Assembly (NCBI GenBank): GCA_963764235.1
Contig: CAVXRO010000014.1
Span: 744,001-808,000 of the forward strand
DNA: 64,000 nucleotides
Source of the DNA: DATFVA01 sp963764235
GTDB taxonomy: Bacteria > Bacteroidota > Ignavibacteria > Ignavibacteriales > Ignavibacteriaceae
Direction of reading: 5' to 3'
In this document: one piece after another, positions 27,030 through 35,602 of the stretch
How positions within the stretch are numbered: the stretch's first letter is position 1
Layout of the letters: each line of letters opens with the position of its first letter
Position numbers and translations under genes: made by a program
The notes under the pieces: model-generated
What the model was told of the DNA's origin: nothing
Seen by the model: only the letters and a program-made list of their open reading frames with translations
The model's database searches: none

Positions 27030-28247
27030 TTAATTAATATTCGGATTACCGTTCCTCTCACTTTCAGGTATTGGGAGATATTCCCAGGTACCGGCATCAA
27101 GATGCCATTTATTAAATCGTCTTTCATCAACAAGGCGGTTACCGGAAGCGAATAATTCTTTATCTCTCTCAGTATAGATTACATCTAAATCAACCGAAGA
27201 AAGAGGTGCGATTTCATGTGAAGCCCTGACTTCATTAACCAAAAAAAGTGCATCGCCTGATCCAAATCCCCGTAAAATTAATTCAGCTCTCATTAGATTA
27301 TTTTCCTGCCATGTTATAATTTTTTGAGGAGAGTTAATATTCGAATAAACAACCTGGAAATAATAAATTTCATTATTTGATCCCCTGATAGTATCTATTT
27401 TTATTCTGCTAACCTCAATTGAATCTTTATCAATATAATTTTTAAATCTATAATCTGCTACAAATTGGGTACGTCCAATACCGGCTGTAAGAAACCAGAA
27501 ATTACCAGAATTCTGATTATAACCATGCAATGCATAGAATGGTGCATTATTTTCAATCAGGCCATTTGCCGCATAAGTTGCCGCATCAGTATAATCGCCT
27601 TTATATAAATACGCCCTTGCAATTAAAGAGTTAACACAACTAATCATATAGGGATCGGTAGTGAATTTCAGCGACTCCTGAAATCTTTCTATTGCAAGAT
27701 TGTACATTTGGTCCGAATTAATAAAAGGACCGTTGTTTATAGGCGACCCTCCCTCTGTTTGGTTTAATCCGAAATATGCCGCATATAAATAACGTGCATA
27801 CCCGCCGTAAAAATAACCGGTGAACAAAGCATTATTTTTTATTGTAGTGTCGGTAATAGAAATTAAATTAGTTCTTCTTATTAAATCATCGGCGTAAAAT
27901 CTGAATTGACCAACAGCTTTGTATGCCGGATCTATGGCATCATTGTCCAGAGGAATGTTACCTTTATCTATTTCCTCAAAGGCAAGATGAGTGGCGTTCG
28001 GTACATTACCATCAAAAAAGAAAGCATCGGACAAGGCTGCCGATAAAACATCAACTTGTCCGAAAGCATTTGCAAAACGCGTTTCAACTCCCTTCTCTAG
28101 AAAAGGCAATTGTTCCTGAGTATTTAATTGAGAATCTTCTTCGGCATTGTTCAAAGGATCAATATTAGTAACATAATTATTACACGAAAATAATGTACAG
28201 GATAACGTAATTAACACTATTGTTAAAACTGATTTTCTCATAACCAT
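27030..28247 (-). CDS. SusD/RagB-like outer-membrane nutrient-binding lipoprotein
   Basis: A 405-residue lipoprotein with lipobox LFSC (Cys at about residue 22) after a hydrophobic signal. The mature part has the helical TPR-like organisation of SusD-family proteins and ends with the usual DERRFNKWHLD-type segment. It follows susC by 10 bases and acts with it as the lid of a TonB-dependent nutrient importer. No glycoside hydrolase is nearby, so the substrate is unknown. Confidence 0.85.
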   Translation of the reverse strand: MVMRKSVLTIVLITLSCTLFSCNNYVTNIDPLNNAEEDSQLNTQEQLPFLEKGVETRFANAFGQVDVLSAALSDAFFFDGNVPNATHLAFEEIDKGNIPLDNDAIDPAYKAVGQFRFYADDLIRRTNLISITDTTIKNNALFTGYFYGGYARYLYAAYFGLNQTEGGSPINNGPFINSDQMYNLAIERFQESLKFTTDPYMISCVNSLIARAYLYKGDYTDAATYAANGLIENNAPFYALHGYNQNSGNFWFLTAGIGRTQFVADYRFKNYIDKDSIEVSRIKIDTIRGSNNEIYYFQVVYSNINSPQKIITWQENNLMRAELILRGFGSGDALFLVNEVRASHEIAPLSSVDLDVIYTERDKELFASGNRLVDERRFNKWHLDAGTWEYLPIPESERNGNPNIN

Positions 28248-28257
28248 AATCTCCTAT

Positions 28258-31164
28258 CTATAAAGCTACTCTAATCCAAAAATTGTAAACCCTTGGATGT
28301 TCGAGTGATAAAAAATCTACTCCCCTGGATAAAGACCTGCTGCCATAAACATTAAGATTAACGTCCGGACCCGAATAATTTGTCAGTGTCCATATATTTA
28401 ATGCAGAAATACCAACTATAATATTTTTTATATCATTGAAATTTATTTCAGGCAGCAAATCCCTAAGGCTGTAACTCAAGCTCAATTCTCCTATTTTTAG
28501 ATAGGCCGCGGCCTCAATATAATTGCCGGGGTAGGTGTAGTCCATTCTGGCAAATCTATTTGCTGCATCAATATATTGAGAAGAGCCAGGAGTTAATCTT
28601 GTAATTTCCGGATGATCAGGTGTAAGACCTAATTTGGCCTTGAGAGTATTATATCCAGGAACATTCCCTCCTTTTGACGCATATAATTTGGTGTAGTTGT
28701 ACATTCTGCGGTTAAGTGCCCAGTCAGCCAGAGCATAAAAGTTAAAATTTTTAAGAAATTTAAAACTAATTGAGAATGAGCCCGTATGGTTAGGAATGGA
28801 ATTGCCGAAATCGACTTTGTAATTAGTTGCATTCACGCCTGCATAGGTTCCGTCGGGATTAAATTTCGCCCCAAGAACCTTATAAGTATAAAATTCATGT
28901 TTCGGTAAGCCCTCTTTTATGACATTAACGTTAAAATACTCAAATATAGGGCTGGCACCTCCTAAACTGGTTACTTCGTTATTTTGATAATTCCAGATCA
29001 GGCTTAGATTAAGCCCATATTCTTTTGATCGAATTAGGTTTGCCTTAAGGAGAGTTTCAAAACCCCAGTTCTTCATCCTGCCGATATTAAATGGAACGTT
29101 GCTGTCGGTTAATCCAGTGGACGGCGATTCTTGTTTATAAACAATTGAATTTGTCGCATTTTGACGGTAATATGTAAATTCGATTGAGTAGTTTCTAAGA
29201 AACTCAGCATCAAAACCTGTTTCAAATTCTTTTATTCTTTCGGGTTTAATTGATGGATTGCCAATGTTGAAGATAGTAGCTCCCGCACCGTATCCACCTT
29301 GAGTAGCCTGCCATAAAAATTGTATGGGATCAAGCGGTTTCGGCAATTGACCATTCTCCCCATACGCCGCGCGTACTTTAAAAAGATCCAAAATATTTGA
29401 TGGAAACCAGTTATATTTGTCAACACGTAAAGCGAAACTCACCTTGGGGTATAAAATACTTGGGGCTTCGCTTCCGATTGAACTGGCATAATCCCTTCTT
29501 AATCCGAGAGTTAAGAAATACTGATCATAATATGAAAAATCTTGTTCGGCAAATATACCTGCTTCCCTCGTGTTTAAAAGATCTTCTCCGTAAGAATCTA
29601 TGGTTGTACCGGCACCTATACTGGTAATAAAAGAATTTGGGAAATTCTCGGCAAATAAATATATATCTTTATCGGTTCTGTCAAAAAGCTGAGCACCAAG
29701 GATTGTAGTTGCATTTAATCCTTTTAATATATCATAACTATATCTTCCGTTAAAATCGTAAGTGAATTGTTTGGTTTCCTTGCTGCCAATTCCCTTTGCC
29801 CCGGCTGAAGAAGGTACAATCGGAAGCCCAATTGGAAAAGTCAGGCTGTTGCTAAGACTTGAATTATCAATTCCTCCATTGAAATAGAATTCCAGTTTAT
29901 TTATCGGTGTATAAGTAACTTGTACTCCTCCGGTAAAAGATTCGAGGTTGCTTATATCTTTTATGTTATAAATACTAGCGCTATCAAAATTCAAATATGA
30001 TGTCGGAAAAAGCAAAGTATTTCCCAGAAGTCCCAATAGAGTATTATCATTTGGAGGCCTGTTAACATTCGCGAAACTATATCCTGCAGAAACTTTCAGG
30101 GTTAAATCCGGGATTGTAAAAGTAGTTAAATTTATTCTCAGTGACTTTCTGTCAAGCTCATTGTTCATAGTTATCCCTTGTTCAAAGCGGTCATCAAATG
30201 AACCAAAATACCTTAATGAACCTGAACCGCCGGATATATTCAATGTATTCTGTCTGATCACACCGTTTCTAAAAATTGCATTTGCATCATTTGCACTCAA
30301 ATAATCACTTGTTTTATATTTATATGATTGGGTATTTAAACCATAGTCATATTTATAATTAACGGAAAGTTTGTGTGTCCGGCCTACCGTCTCACCGCTT
30401 TTAGTTGATATAAGAACAACACCATTAGAGCCGCTTGTACCATACATTGCTGCTGCTGCGGGTCCTTTTAATACCTCAATTTTAGAAATATCTTCAGGGT
30501 CAAGTGTAGCTAGCGAACTTACTCCCTGTCCACCAACACCCCAGCCCTGGAATTCATCATTATCCATCCGAATTCCGTCTACATAAATTACTGGTTGTTC
30601 ATCTCCATTTAAGCCCCCTCCCCCTCGGACGTAAAATCTAAATCCTGCACCGGAATTTCCGGAGGGAGAAGTAACCTGGACACCCGATATTTGTCCTTCA
30701 ACTAATTGCGGCAATGTTTGAAAAGAAGATGTATTTGTTAATTCAGCAGCATTTACCCTGGACACCGAAACTTCTGCCCTCGATTTAGATGTTTTAGAGG
30801 CTAAGCCGGTAACAACTACTTCTCCGCTTTTGAATACATCTTCTTTTAAAGTGAAATTTTTCAGGATAATACTTCCGTCTAAAGTTACTTTTAGTCTCTG
30901 GGATTTATAACCCAGATATTTTACAGTTAAAGTGACTTTTTGATTTTTGGAAAACTTTTTGGGAACTGATAAGTTATAATTACCACTGTCGTTAGCAACT
31001 GTACCTAAACTCAGCGAACGGATAAATATTTCAGCACCTGTTAATGGTGTACCTTGTTCATCGGTTACATTTCCTTTAATTTGAGTAACGTTTTGTCCTA
31101 AAACTACGATAGAAAATAACGATAATACCAAAATGGTATGTAAAGCAATCTTCATAAAACCCAT
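28258..31164 (-). CDS. SusC/RagA-like TonB-dependent outer-membrane transporter
   Basis: A 968-residue protein: signal peptide (about 1-23), a carboxypeptidase-regulatory-like domain (about 28-115, KGNVTDEQGTPLTGAEIFIR), the plug (about 125-260, VYVDGIRMD, IEVLKGPAAAAMYGTSGSNG) and a 22-strand-type barrel. The VLKGPAAAAMYG signature is diagnostic for the SusC family. It imports a ligand together with the SusD partner 10 bases downstream, powered by TonB. Both genes are more AT-rich than their neighbours. Confidence 0.92.
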   Translation of the reverse strand: MGFMKIALHTILVLSLFSIVVLGQNVTQIKGNVTDEQGTPLTGAEIFIRSLSLGTVANDSGNYNLSVPKKFSKNQKVTLTVKYLGYKSQRLKVTLDGSIILKNFTLKEDVFKSGEVVVTGLASKTSKSRAEVSVSRVNAAELTNTSSFQTLPQLVEGQISGVQVTSPSGNSGAGFRFYVRGGGGLNGDEQPVIYVDGIRMDNDEFQGWGVGGQGVSSLATLDPEDISKIEVLKGPAAAAMYGTSGSNGVVLISTKSGETVGRTHKLSVNYKYDYGLNTQSYKYKTSDYLSANDANAIFRNGVIRQNTLNISGGSGSLRYFGSFDDRFEQGITMNNELDRKSLRINLTTFTIPDLTLKVSAGYSFANVNRPPNDNTLLGLLGNTLLFPTSYLNFDSASIYNIKDISNLESFTGGVQVTYTPINKLEFYFNGGIDNSSLSNSLTFPIGLPIVPSSAGAKGIGSKETKQFTYDFNGRYSYDILKGLNATTILGAQLFDRTDKDIYLFAENFPNSFITSIGAGTTIDSYGEDLLNTREAGIFAEQDFSYYDQYFLTLGLRRDYASSIGSEAPSILYPKVSFALRVDKYNWFPSNILDLFKVRAAYGENGQLPKPLDPIQFLWQATQGGYGAGATIFNIGNPSIKPERIKEFETGFDAEFLRNYSIEFTYYRQNATNSIVYKQESPSTGLTDSNVPFNIGRMKNWGFETLLKANLIRSKEYGLNLSLIWNYQNNEVTSLGGASPIFEYFNVNVIKEGLPKHEFYTYKVLGAKFNPDGTYAGVNATNYKVDFGNSIPNHTGSFSISFKFLKNFNFYALADWALNRRMYNYTKLYASKGGNVPGYNTLKAKLGLTPDHPEITRLTPGSSQYIDAANRFARMDYTYPGNYIEAAAYLKIGELSLSYSLRDLLPEINFNDIKNIIVGISALNIWTLTNYSGPDVNLNVYGSRSLSRGVDFLSLEHPRVYNFWIRVAL

Positions 31165-31596
31165 TCCTGATCAATTAAAGTTTGTTAAATGACTTCAGAA
31201 GGAAAGAAAATTCTATTAAATAATTAAAATTGGATATTGTTTTGTATTTATTGGTTTTGCAATTAACATTCTTAAATTTTTTCAAAGTGTAGAAGTTTGT
31301 GGTAGGAAAAAATGAGATTATATTTTCTCGAAAAGGATTTTGAGGATCAGAATGATCTTTGAAATAAACTGATTTATTTCTACTTCTGTTCAAAAATACA
31401 TTCTTTCATAAGGTAAGTTAAATTTCGAGTATTTTAAATATTTACAGATTTAATATTTGTGATATATGTAACAATATGAATAAAAAAGGAAAGAGCTTGA
31501 AGTACAGAATAAGGAATCCTCCCTTGTTCTTACTGCCTTTTAATTTTAATACGCTATGTATATTTTAAATTCAATTACTATTATGGTTTATTTAAA
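31165..31596. other. 432-bp intergenic region between susC and the NHL gene
   Basis: An AT-rich divergent promoter region. A TAnnTTTG-type -7 element (TATTTTTG, minus strand, 31391-31398) points towards susC but has no clear -33 partner. A 72-codon minus frame inside (31175-31393) is Lys/Asn/Phe-rich with no recognisable domain and is not called. Confidence 0.5.
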
Positions 31597-32448
31597 ATGA
31601 GAATTTACACAGGGTTAGTTATATTTTTACTGATCTCTCTGCAGGTATTTTCACAGACTTTCAACTACCAGCTTTCCATTGGTAAATTCAAGAATGCTTC
31701 CTCTTTTACTATAAATTCCGCAGGAATAATTTATGTAACTGATGCTTCCACGGATGAGGTATATAAACTTGATACCCTCGGCAGCTATCTGAAAGATGTA
31801 GGCGGATACGGATGGGATGAAGGCACCTTCGATCAGCCTGTGGATGTATTTGCCAATCCGCTGAATGTTTATGTATCTGACAAGAACAACCACAGGATCC
31901 AGCGGTTTGATAAGGACCTTAATTTTATCTCACTCCTTTATACCCGGGAAAGCGATAATCCGGCCGAACGGTTTGGCTACCCGCTGAGTGCTGTGACCTC
32001 AAACCAGGGTGATCTGTTCATCCTCGATTCGGAGAATAAAAGAATTCTCAAATTTGACTTGTTCGGCCGTTTCATTCTTAATTTCGGAGGATTTGACGGC
32101 GGCACCTATACACTGAGGGATCCTAAACAAATGATTGTCTCCCCTGCTAATAATCTCTTTGTTATTGATGGCAGCAGTATCATACTATTTGATCAGTACG
32201 GCAATGGAATTGAGGCACTGGAAACCGGGGTCAACCTGAAGAGCATAAATATCACCTATAACAACCTGATTGTTAACACCGATAAACTTATCCTGATGTC
32301 GAACTTAAAATCGGGTACATTCAAATTTTCGGAATTAAAAACGGACGATGAACTTAATTCACCTATCATAAGCAGTCTTCTTTTTAATGGTAAACTCTAT
32401 GTTCTTATCGCTGATCAGATAAGGATTTACAGTCTGGTGAAAAGTTAA
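31597..32448 (+). CDS. Exported NHL-repeat beta-propeller protein
   Basis: A 283-residue protein with a signal peptide (1-19, ending VFSQ). The rest consists of NHL-type propeller blades, seen as repeated IYVTDASTDEVYKLD, VYVSDKNNHRIQRFD, LFILDSENKRILKFD and LFVIDGSSIILFD. Such propellers bind proteins or ligands; no catalytic residues stand out. It starts a plus-strand run of four genes, and the DUF2085 gene begins 2 bases after its stop. Confidence 0.85.
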   Translation: MRIYTGLVIFLLISLQVFSQTFNYQLSIGKFKNASSFTINSAGIIYVTDASTDEVYKLDTLGSYLKDVGGYGWDEGTFDQPVDVFANPLNVYVSDKNNHRIQRFDKDLNFISLLYTRESDNPAERFGYPLSAVTSNQGDLFILDSENKRILKFDLFGRFILNFGGFDGGTYTLRDPKQMIVSPANNLFVIDGSSIILFDQYGNGIEALETGVNLKSINITYNNLIVNTDKLILMSNLKSGTFKFSELKTDDELNSPIISSLLFNGKLYVLIADQIRIYSLVKS

Positions 32449-32450
32449 GT

Positions 32451-32921
32451 ATGAAGGCAGTCTATTTTAAAATTCTATTCACATTCCTGACTGCCATATG
32501 GTTCGCAGGAATATTTTCCAATACACTTTACAGCAATGGTTTTCCCGGGATATTTCCGGGCTTATTTCCGGATAAGATATATTCTCTTGTATGCCACCAG
32601 GATAGAGTAAAATCATTCTTTATAACCGGGCAAAAGCTTGAGGTCTGTGCAAGATGCACAGGGATTTATACCGGCGCATTGCTTTTCTCAGTAGCAGGGT
32701 TAATATTCAGCAGGCTGAGATCACATGATAAAAGATGGCTCCTCTACAGTATGATCCCGATGGCAGCCGACGTTATTCTATATTCAGCAGGAGTATATGA
32801 TTATTCGAAGTGGATCTCTTTCACCACAGGTCTGATTTTGGGATCGGTCTCCATTCTTTATATTTTTACGGGGATTGAAGATTATTTTTTCGGGTTTAAA
32901 CTAAATTCAAATGTCCAGTAA
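32451..32921 (+). CDS. DUF2085 membrane protein
   Basis: A 156-residue protein with about four membrane helices. The family signature is visible: VCHQDRVKSFFITGQKLEVC, then ARCTGIYTG, a Cys/His pattern that may bind a metal. The function of DUF2085 is unknown. It lies 2 bases after the NHL protein gene and overlaps the next membrane protein gene by 11 bases. Confidence 0.85.
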   Translation: MKAVYFKILFTFLTAIWFAGIFSNTLYSNGFPGIFPGLFPDKIYSLVCHQDRVKSFFITGQKLEVCARCTGIYTGALLFSVAGLIFSRLRSHDKRWLLYSMIPMAADVILYSAGVYDYSKWISFTTGLILGSVSILYIFTGIEDYFFGFKLNSNVQ

Positions 32922-33414
32922 AGCCTATTTACCATCCCTTGTTACAGGATTCGGTGCAGCTGTTCTTACAACAGTCCCGGGAGTCAGAGAATTCGGCTGC
33001 TGCCTTATCGTCCCTCTTGCTGTTTTAACCGCAATGCTTTTATACAAGAAAACCCTTAACGGGGATACTAATATTTCGGTTAAGACAGGGCTTTTAATAG
33101 GATTTCTTACAGGATTGATTGCCGCGCTTTTTTCCACTTTTTTTGATGTGATAATCACCCTTTTTACCCGTACAAATGACTTTGTAGAGACGCTGCCCCA
33201 GACGAAGGAAGTGCTTGAAAGCTTCAAATTCGGTGAGGCCGCAAAACAGACTATTGATCTGATGAACGGGATGGCGCAGCAGATTACTTCCACCGGCTTT
33301 TCACTTCTTTATACTATATTTATCTTAATCAGCAATCTAATCGTCGATTCGATATTCGGACTGATCGGAGGGCTGCTGGGAAGAATCATAGTAAACCGCA
33401 GAACTCCAATCTGA
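32911..33414 (+). CDS. Membrane protein of unknown function (DUF4199-like)
   Basis: A 167-residue protein with four predicted membrane helices (about 8-25, 29-46, 60-85 and 130-158), with a charged segment between helices 3 and 4. The arrangement resembles DUF4199-type proteins, but the match is by layout only. It overlaps DUF2085 by 11 bases, so the two are cotranslated. Confidence 0.65.
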   Translation: MSSKAYLPSLVTGFGAAVLTTVPGVREFGCCLIVPLAVLTAMLLYKKTLNGDTNISVKTGLLIGFLTGLIAALFSTFFDVIITLFTRTNDFVETLPQTKEVLESFKFGEAAKQTIDLMNGMAQQITSTGFSLLYTIFILISNLIVDSIFGLIGGLLGRIIVNRRTPI

Positions 33415-33440
33415 TACCCATCTGATAAAAGAGAAACAAA

Positions 33441-33749
33441 ATGATATCCGCATTCATATTTTTTCTTCACCTGGTGTTCGCCCTGGTAATATTTACTAAA
33501 AAATGGCAGAGTGAGAATCTCAAATCAGGATTCCTTAACCTGGGTTTGATAGCTGTGCTGTTTGCGGTAGGCTGGTCGATAACAGGAATTATTGCTAAAG
33601 CAGTGATGGAACCTAAAGGATTTGGGCTGTGGTTTGACAGGGATACTTTTTCTCTTACACTGCTTACGATCGGCGAGTTCTTCTTTTACAGATTCTATTA
33701 CAGGGAACCCGAGAGTATTGAAGATTCAAAATTGAAGATTCAAAATTGA
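33441..33749 (+). CDS. Small membrane protein, C-terminus rewritten by a tandem repeat
   Basis: A 102-residue protein with three predicted helices (about 2-18, 33-54 and 69-86). The last residues (EDSKLKIQN) and the stop codon come from the first two copies of a 14-bp tandem repeat (33720-33761), which suggests that repeat growth changed the original end. The function is unknown. It lies 27 bases after the preceding membrane protein gene and ends the plus-strand run. Confidence 0.6.
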   Translation: MISAFIFFLHLVFALVIFTKKWQSENLKSGFLNLGLIAVLFAVGWSITGIIAKAVMEPKGFGLWFDRDTFSLTLLTIGEFFFYRFYYREPESIEDSKLKIQN

Positions 33750-33761
33750 AGATTCAAAATT
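33720..33761. repeat. Three perfect copies of a 14-bp tandem repeat
   Basis: GAAGATTCAAAATT occurs three times in tandem without mismatch. The first two copies supply the last codons and part of the stop of the preceding gene. There are no spacers, so this is not CRISPR. Confidence 0.9.
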
Positions 33762-33795
33762 AATCTGCAATCTTCAGTATTAAATATTAAATATC

Positions 33796-34491
33796 CTACT
33801 GAAGCCGGTAAGGGAACACAATAACCGCAGCCTGTTCGGTCTGCTTCTGTCCGGGAGCGAGTGCTTCAAACCTCCACTGCCTCAATGAATTTATTGCAGC
33901 ATTCTCCAGCTTTGTGTCAGCTTTTGTCAACGGTAGAATATTTCCTACCGTACCGTCAGGGAGTATTGAGAATCTCAGCCTGATATCAATCTCCTTATTA
34001 ACTCCTTCCGGGTAATCAGGAAGAATATAGCTGTAGATTTTTCTTGTACCCTGGCCGCCCCAGTCGATATCAAATCCGAAGCTGCCCTCCCCTTCTGCTT
34101 TATTTCCCTGTCCGACCGTTGTAACTTTTGAATTGGTGTTCTCTTTAGTTTCCGTTTTCACAGTCTTGCTTTCTTCTTTCTGCTTATCCGCAGGCTTAAC
34201 GACATTCTCCTCGGAGGTATTTTTTGCTTTAGGGAGTTCTACTTCCTTGACTTCTTCGCTTTTATCTACCGTCTCATTCGTCTCAGCTTTAGCATTCTCC
34301 TCAACCTGGTTAATCTGCGTACCGATAGCGCCTGAAGAACCCGGCAGGTTAGATTTACCGAAAGAAAGTTCAACATAATCACGGGGAGGATAATCCATCG
34401 AGAACTTAATAAAAAGCAGGAGGATAAAGATGATAATATGGATAATCATCGAAATCGAAAACGAAATATGCCGTATTGAATTATAAGTCAT
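33796..34491 (-). CDS. TonB-family energy transducer
   Basis: A 231-residue protein with one N-terminal helix (about 10-29), a charged linker rich in Glu, Lys and Thr (about 45-125, in place of the common Pro-rich linker) and a TonB C-terminal domain (about 150-231: FSILPDGTVGNILPLTKADT, SLRQWRFEALAPGQ). It should carry proton-motive energy to an outer-membrane partner. It is the last gene of a seven-gene unit, 15 bases after ExbD. Confidence 0.88.
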   Translation of the reverse strand: MTYNSIRHISFSISMIIHIIIFILLLFIKFSMDYPPRDYVELSFGKSNLPGSSGAIGTQINQVEENAKAETNETVDKSEEVKEVELPKAKNTSEENVVKPADKQKEESKTVKTETKENTNSKVTTVGQGNKAEGEGSFGFDIDWGGQGTRKIYSYILPDYPEGVNKEIDIRLRFSILPDGTVGNILPLTKADTKLENAAINSLRQWRFEALAPGQKQTEQAAVIVFPYRLQ

Positions 34492-34506
34492 CGTTCTGAA
34501 GCTTTG

Positions 34507-34911
34507 TTATAATTGTTCTTTTTCGGTCTGAATAGTAAACTTATCTATGTTCGACGCCTTTGCAGCATCGATAACTTTTATTACAAGCTCTACTGGAACA
34601 GATTTATCGGCACGGATCACAAGGTTCTGTTCTTTCCCTTCACCTTTCATCAGAGCAAGTCTTGCCGGCAGTTCATCTATGGTTACTTCATCTTTGCCCG
34701 CATAAATTCCGCCTCCCGAAGTTAAGGTTACTATCATTTGAGAAGGTGTCGTCTGCTCGTTAGTTTTGGAACCGGGAAGCTTAACCTTAACTCCTGTCTG
34801 AATAACGAACTGTGAAGTAAGCAGAAAGAATATAAGCAGCAGCATGACAATATCAGTCAGAGATGAATAACTAAAGATTGCCAGCGGTTCATTTGATGTA
34901 TTGAATTTCAT
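34507..34911 (-). CDS. ExbD/TolR-family transport protein
   Basis: A 134-residue protein with one N-terminal helix carrying the conserved Asp20 (SLTDIVMLLLIFFLLTSQ), which is the proton-path residue of this family, and a periplasmic domain of the TolR type (VIRADKSVPVELVIKVIDAA). It pairs with ExbB/TolQ 8 bases upstream and TonB 15 bases downstream. ExbD and TolR cannot be separated by sequence alone. Confidence 0.92.
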   Translation of the reverse strand: MKFNTSNEPLAIFSYSSLTDIVMLLLIFFLLTSQFVIQTGVKVKLPGSKTNEQTTPSQMIVTLTSGGGIYAGKDEVTIDELPARLALMKGEGKEQNLVIRADKSVPVELVIKVIDAAKASNIDKFTIQTEKEQL

Positions 34912-34919
34912 TTGACTAC

Positions 34920-35576
34920 CTATATATCAATTTCTATTTCTTCTTCGAATTCCGACTGAGAAGCAGAGCTGTCCTGTATAATATCAACTACGTCATTTGC
35001 CACTGTTTCCATATCTCCCACAAGTTTTTTCACGGCACTCAGGAAATAATTGTAAAATGCCAGTGCGGGGATGCCGACCATTAGTCCGAATGCGGTTGTT
35101 AGCAGCGCTTCCCATATACCTCCTGCAAGATCGGACGGGTTTGCAGAACCGGCGAGATCTTCAATTGTCATAAAGGCGGTTATCATTCCGGTAACAGTTC
35201 CGAGAAAACCAAGCAAAGGAGCTATACCTGAAATAGATGCAAGCACAGCTAAACCTTTTTCCAGCTTGCTTATTTCCTGGCGGCCTGCATTTTCAATCGC
35301 TTCTTTCACTCTTTCGTGGCCAAGTTTATATTTTGTTAGACCTTTCCGAATAATGTTTGCAACAGGCGACTTTTCCTCCATGCAGTAGCTGATTGCGCCC
35401 GTGATATCCTTCTTCTTTAGCATTCCTCTTATTCTTACCATAAAAGCCGGAACGTTTATTCTTGCTTTTCGGATTACAATATATCTGTCTATAATCACTG
35501 TCAGTCCAATTATAGAGCAGGCCAGAATAAACCACATGATTATTCCGCCCTTGAGAAATATTGAAAATAACTCCAT
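34920..35576 (-). CDS. MotA/TolQ/ExbB proton channel protein
   Basis: A 218-residue inner-membrane protein with three helices (about 8-26, 110-135 and 150-175). The family core is ISGIAPLLGFLGTVTGMITA followed by GIWEALLTTAFGLMVGIPAL. It forms the pentameric channel that drives ExbD and TonB. It sits between the HU-SPOR gene (26-base gap) and exbD (8-base gap). Confidence 0.93.
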   Translation of the reverse strand: MELFSIFLKGGIIMWFILACSIIGLTVIIDRYIVIRKARINVPAFMVRIRGMLKKKDITGAISYCMEEKSPVANIIRKGLTKYKLGHERVKEAIENAGRQEISKLEKGLAVLASISGIAPLLGFLGTVTGMITAFMTIEDLAGSANPSDLAGGIWEALLTTAFGLMVGIPALAFYNYFLSAVKKLVGDMETVANDVVDIIQDSSASQSEFEEEIEIDI

Positions 35577-35602
35577 AGTCTTCCTTTTCCTTTACATTAT
35601 AA

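Noticed and set aside
31175..31393. 72-residue minus-strand frame upstream of susC
   Set aside because: Lys/Asn/Phe-rich AT-driven frame with no domain, lying in a promoter region.
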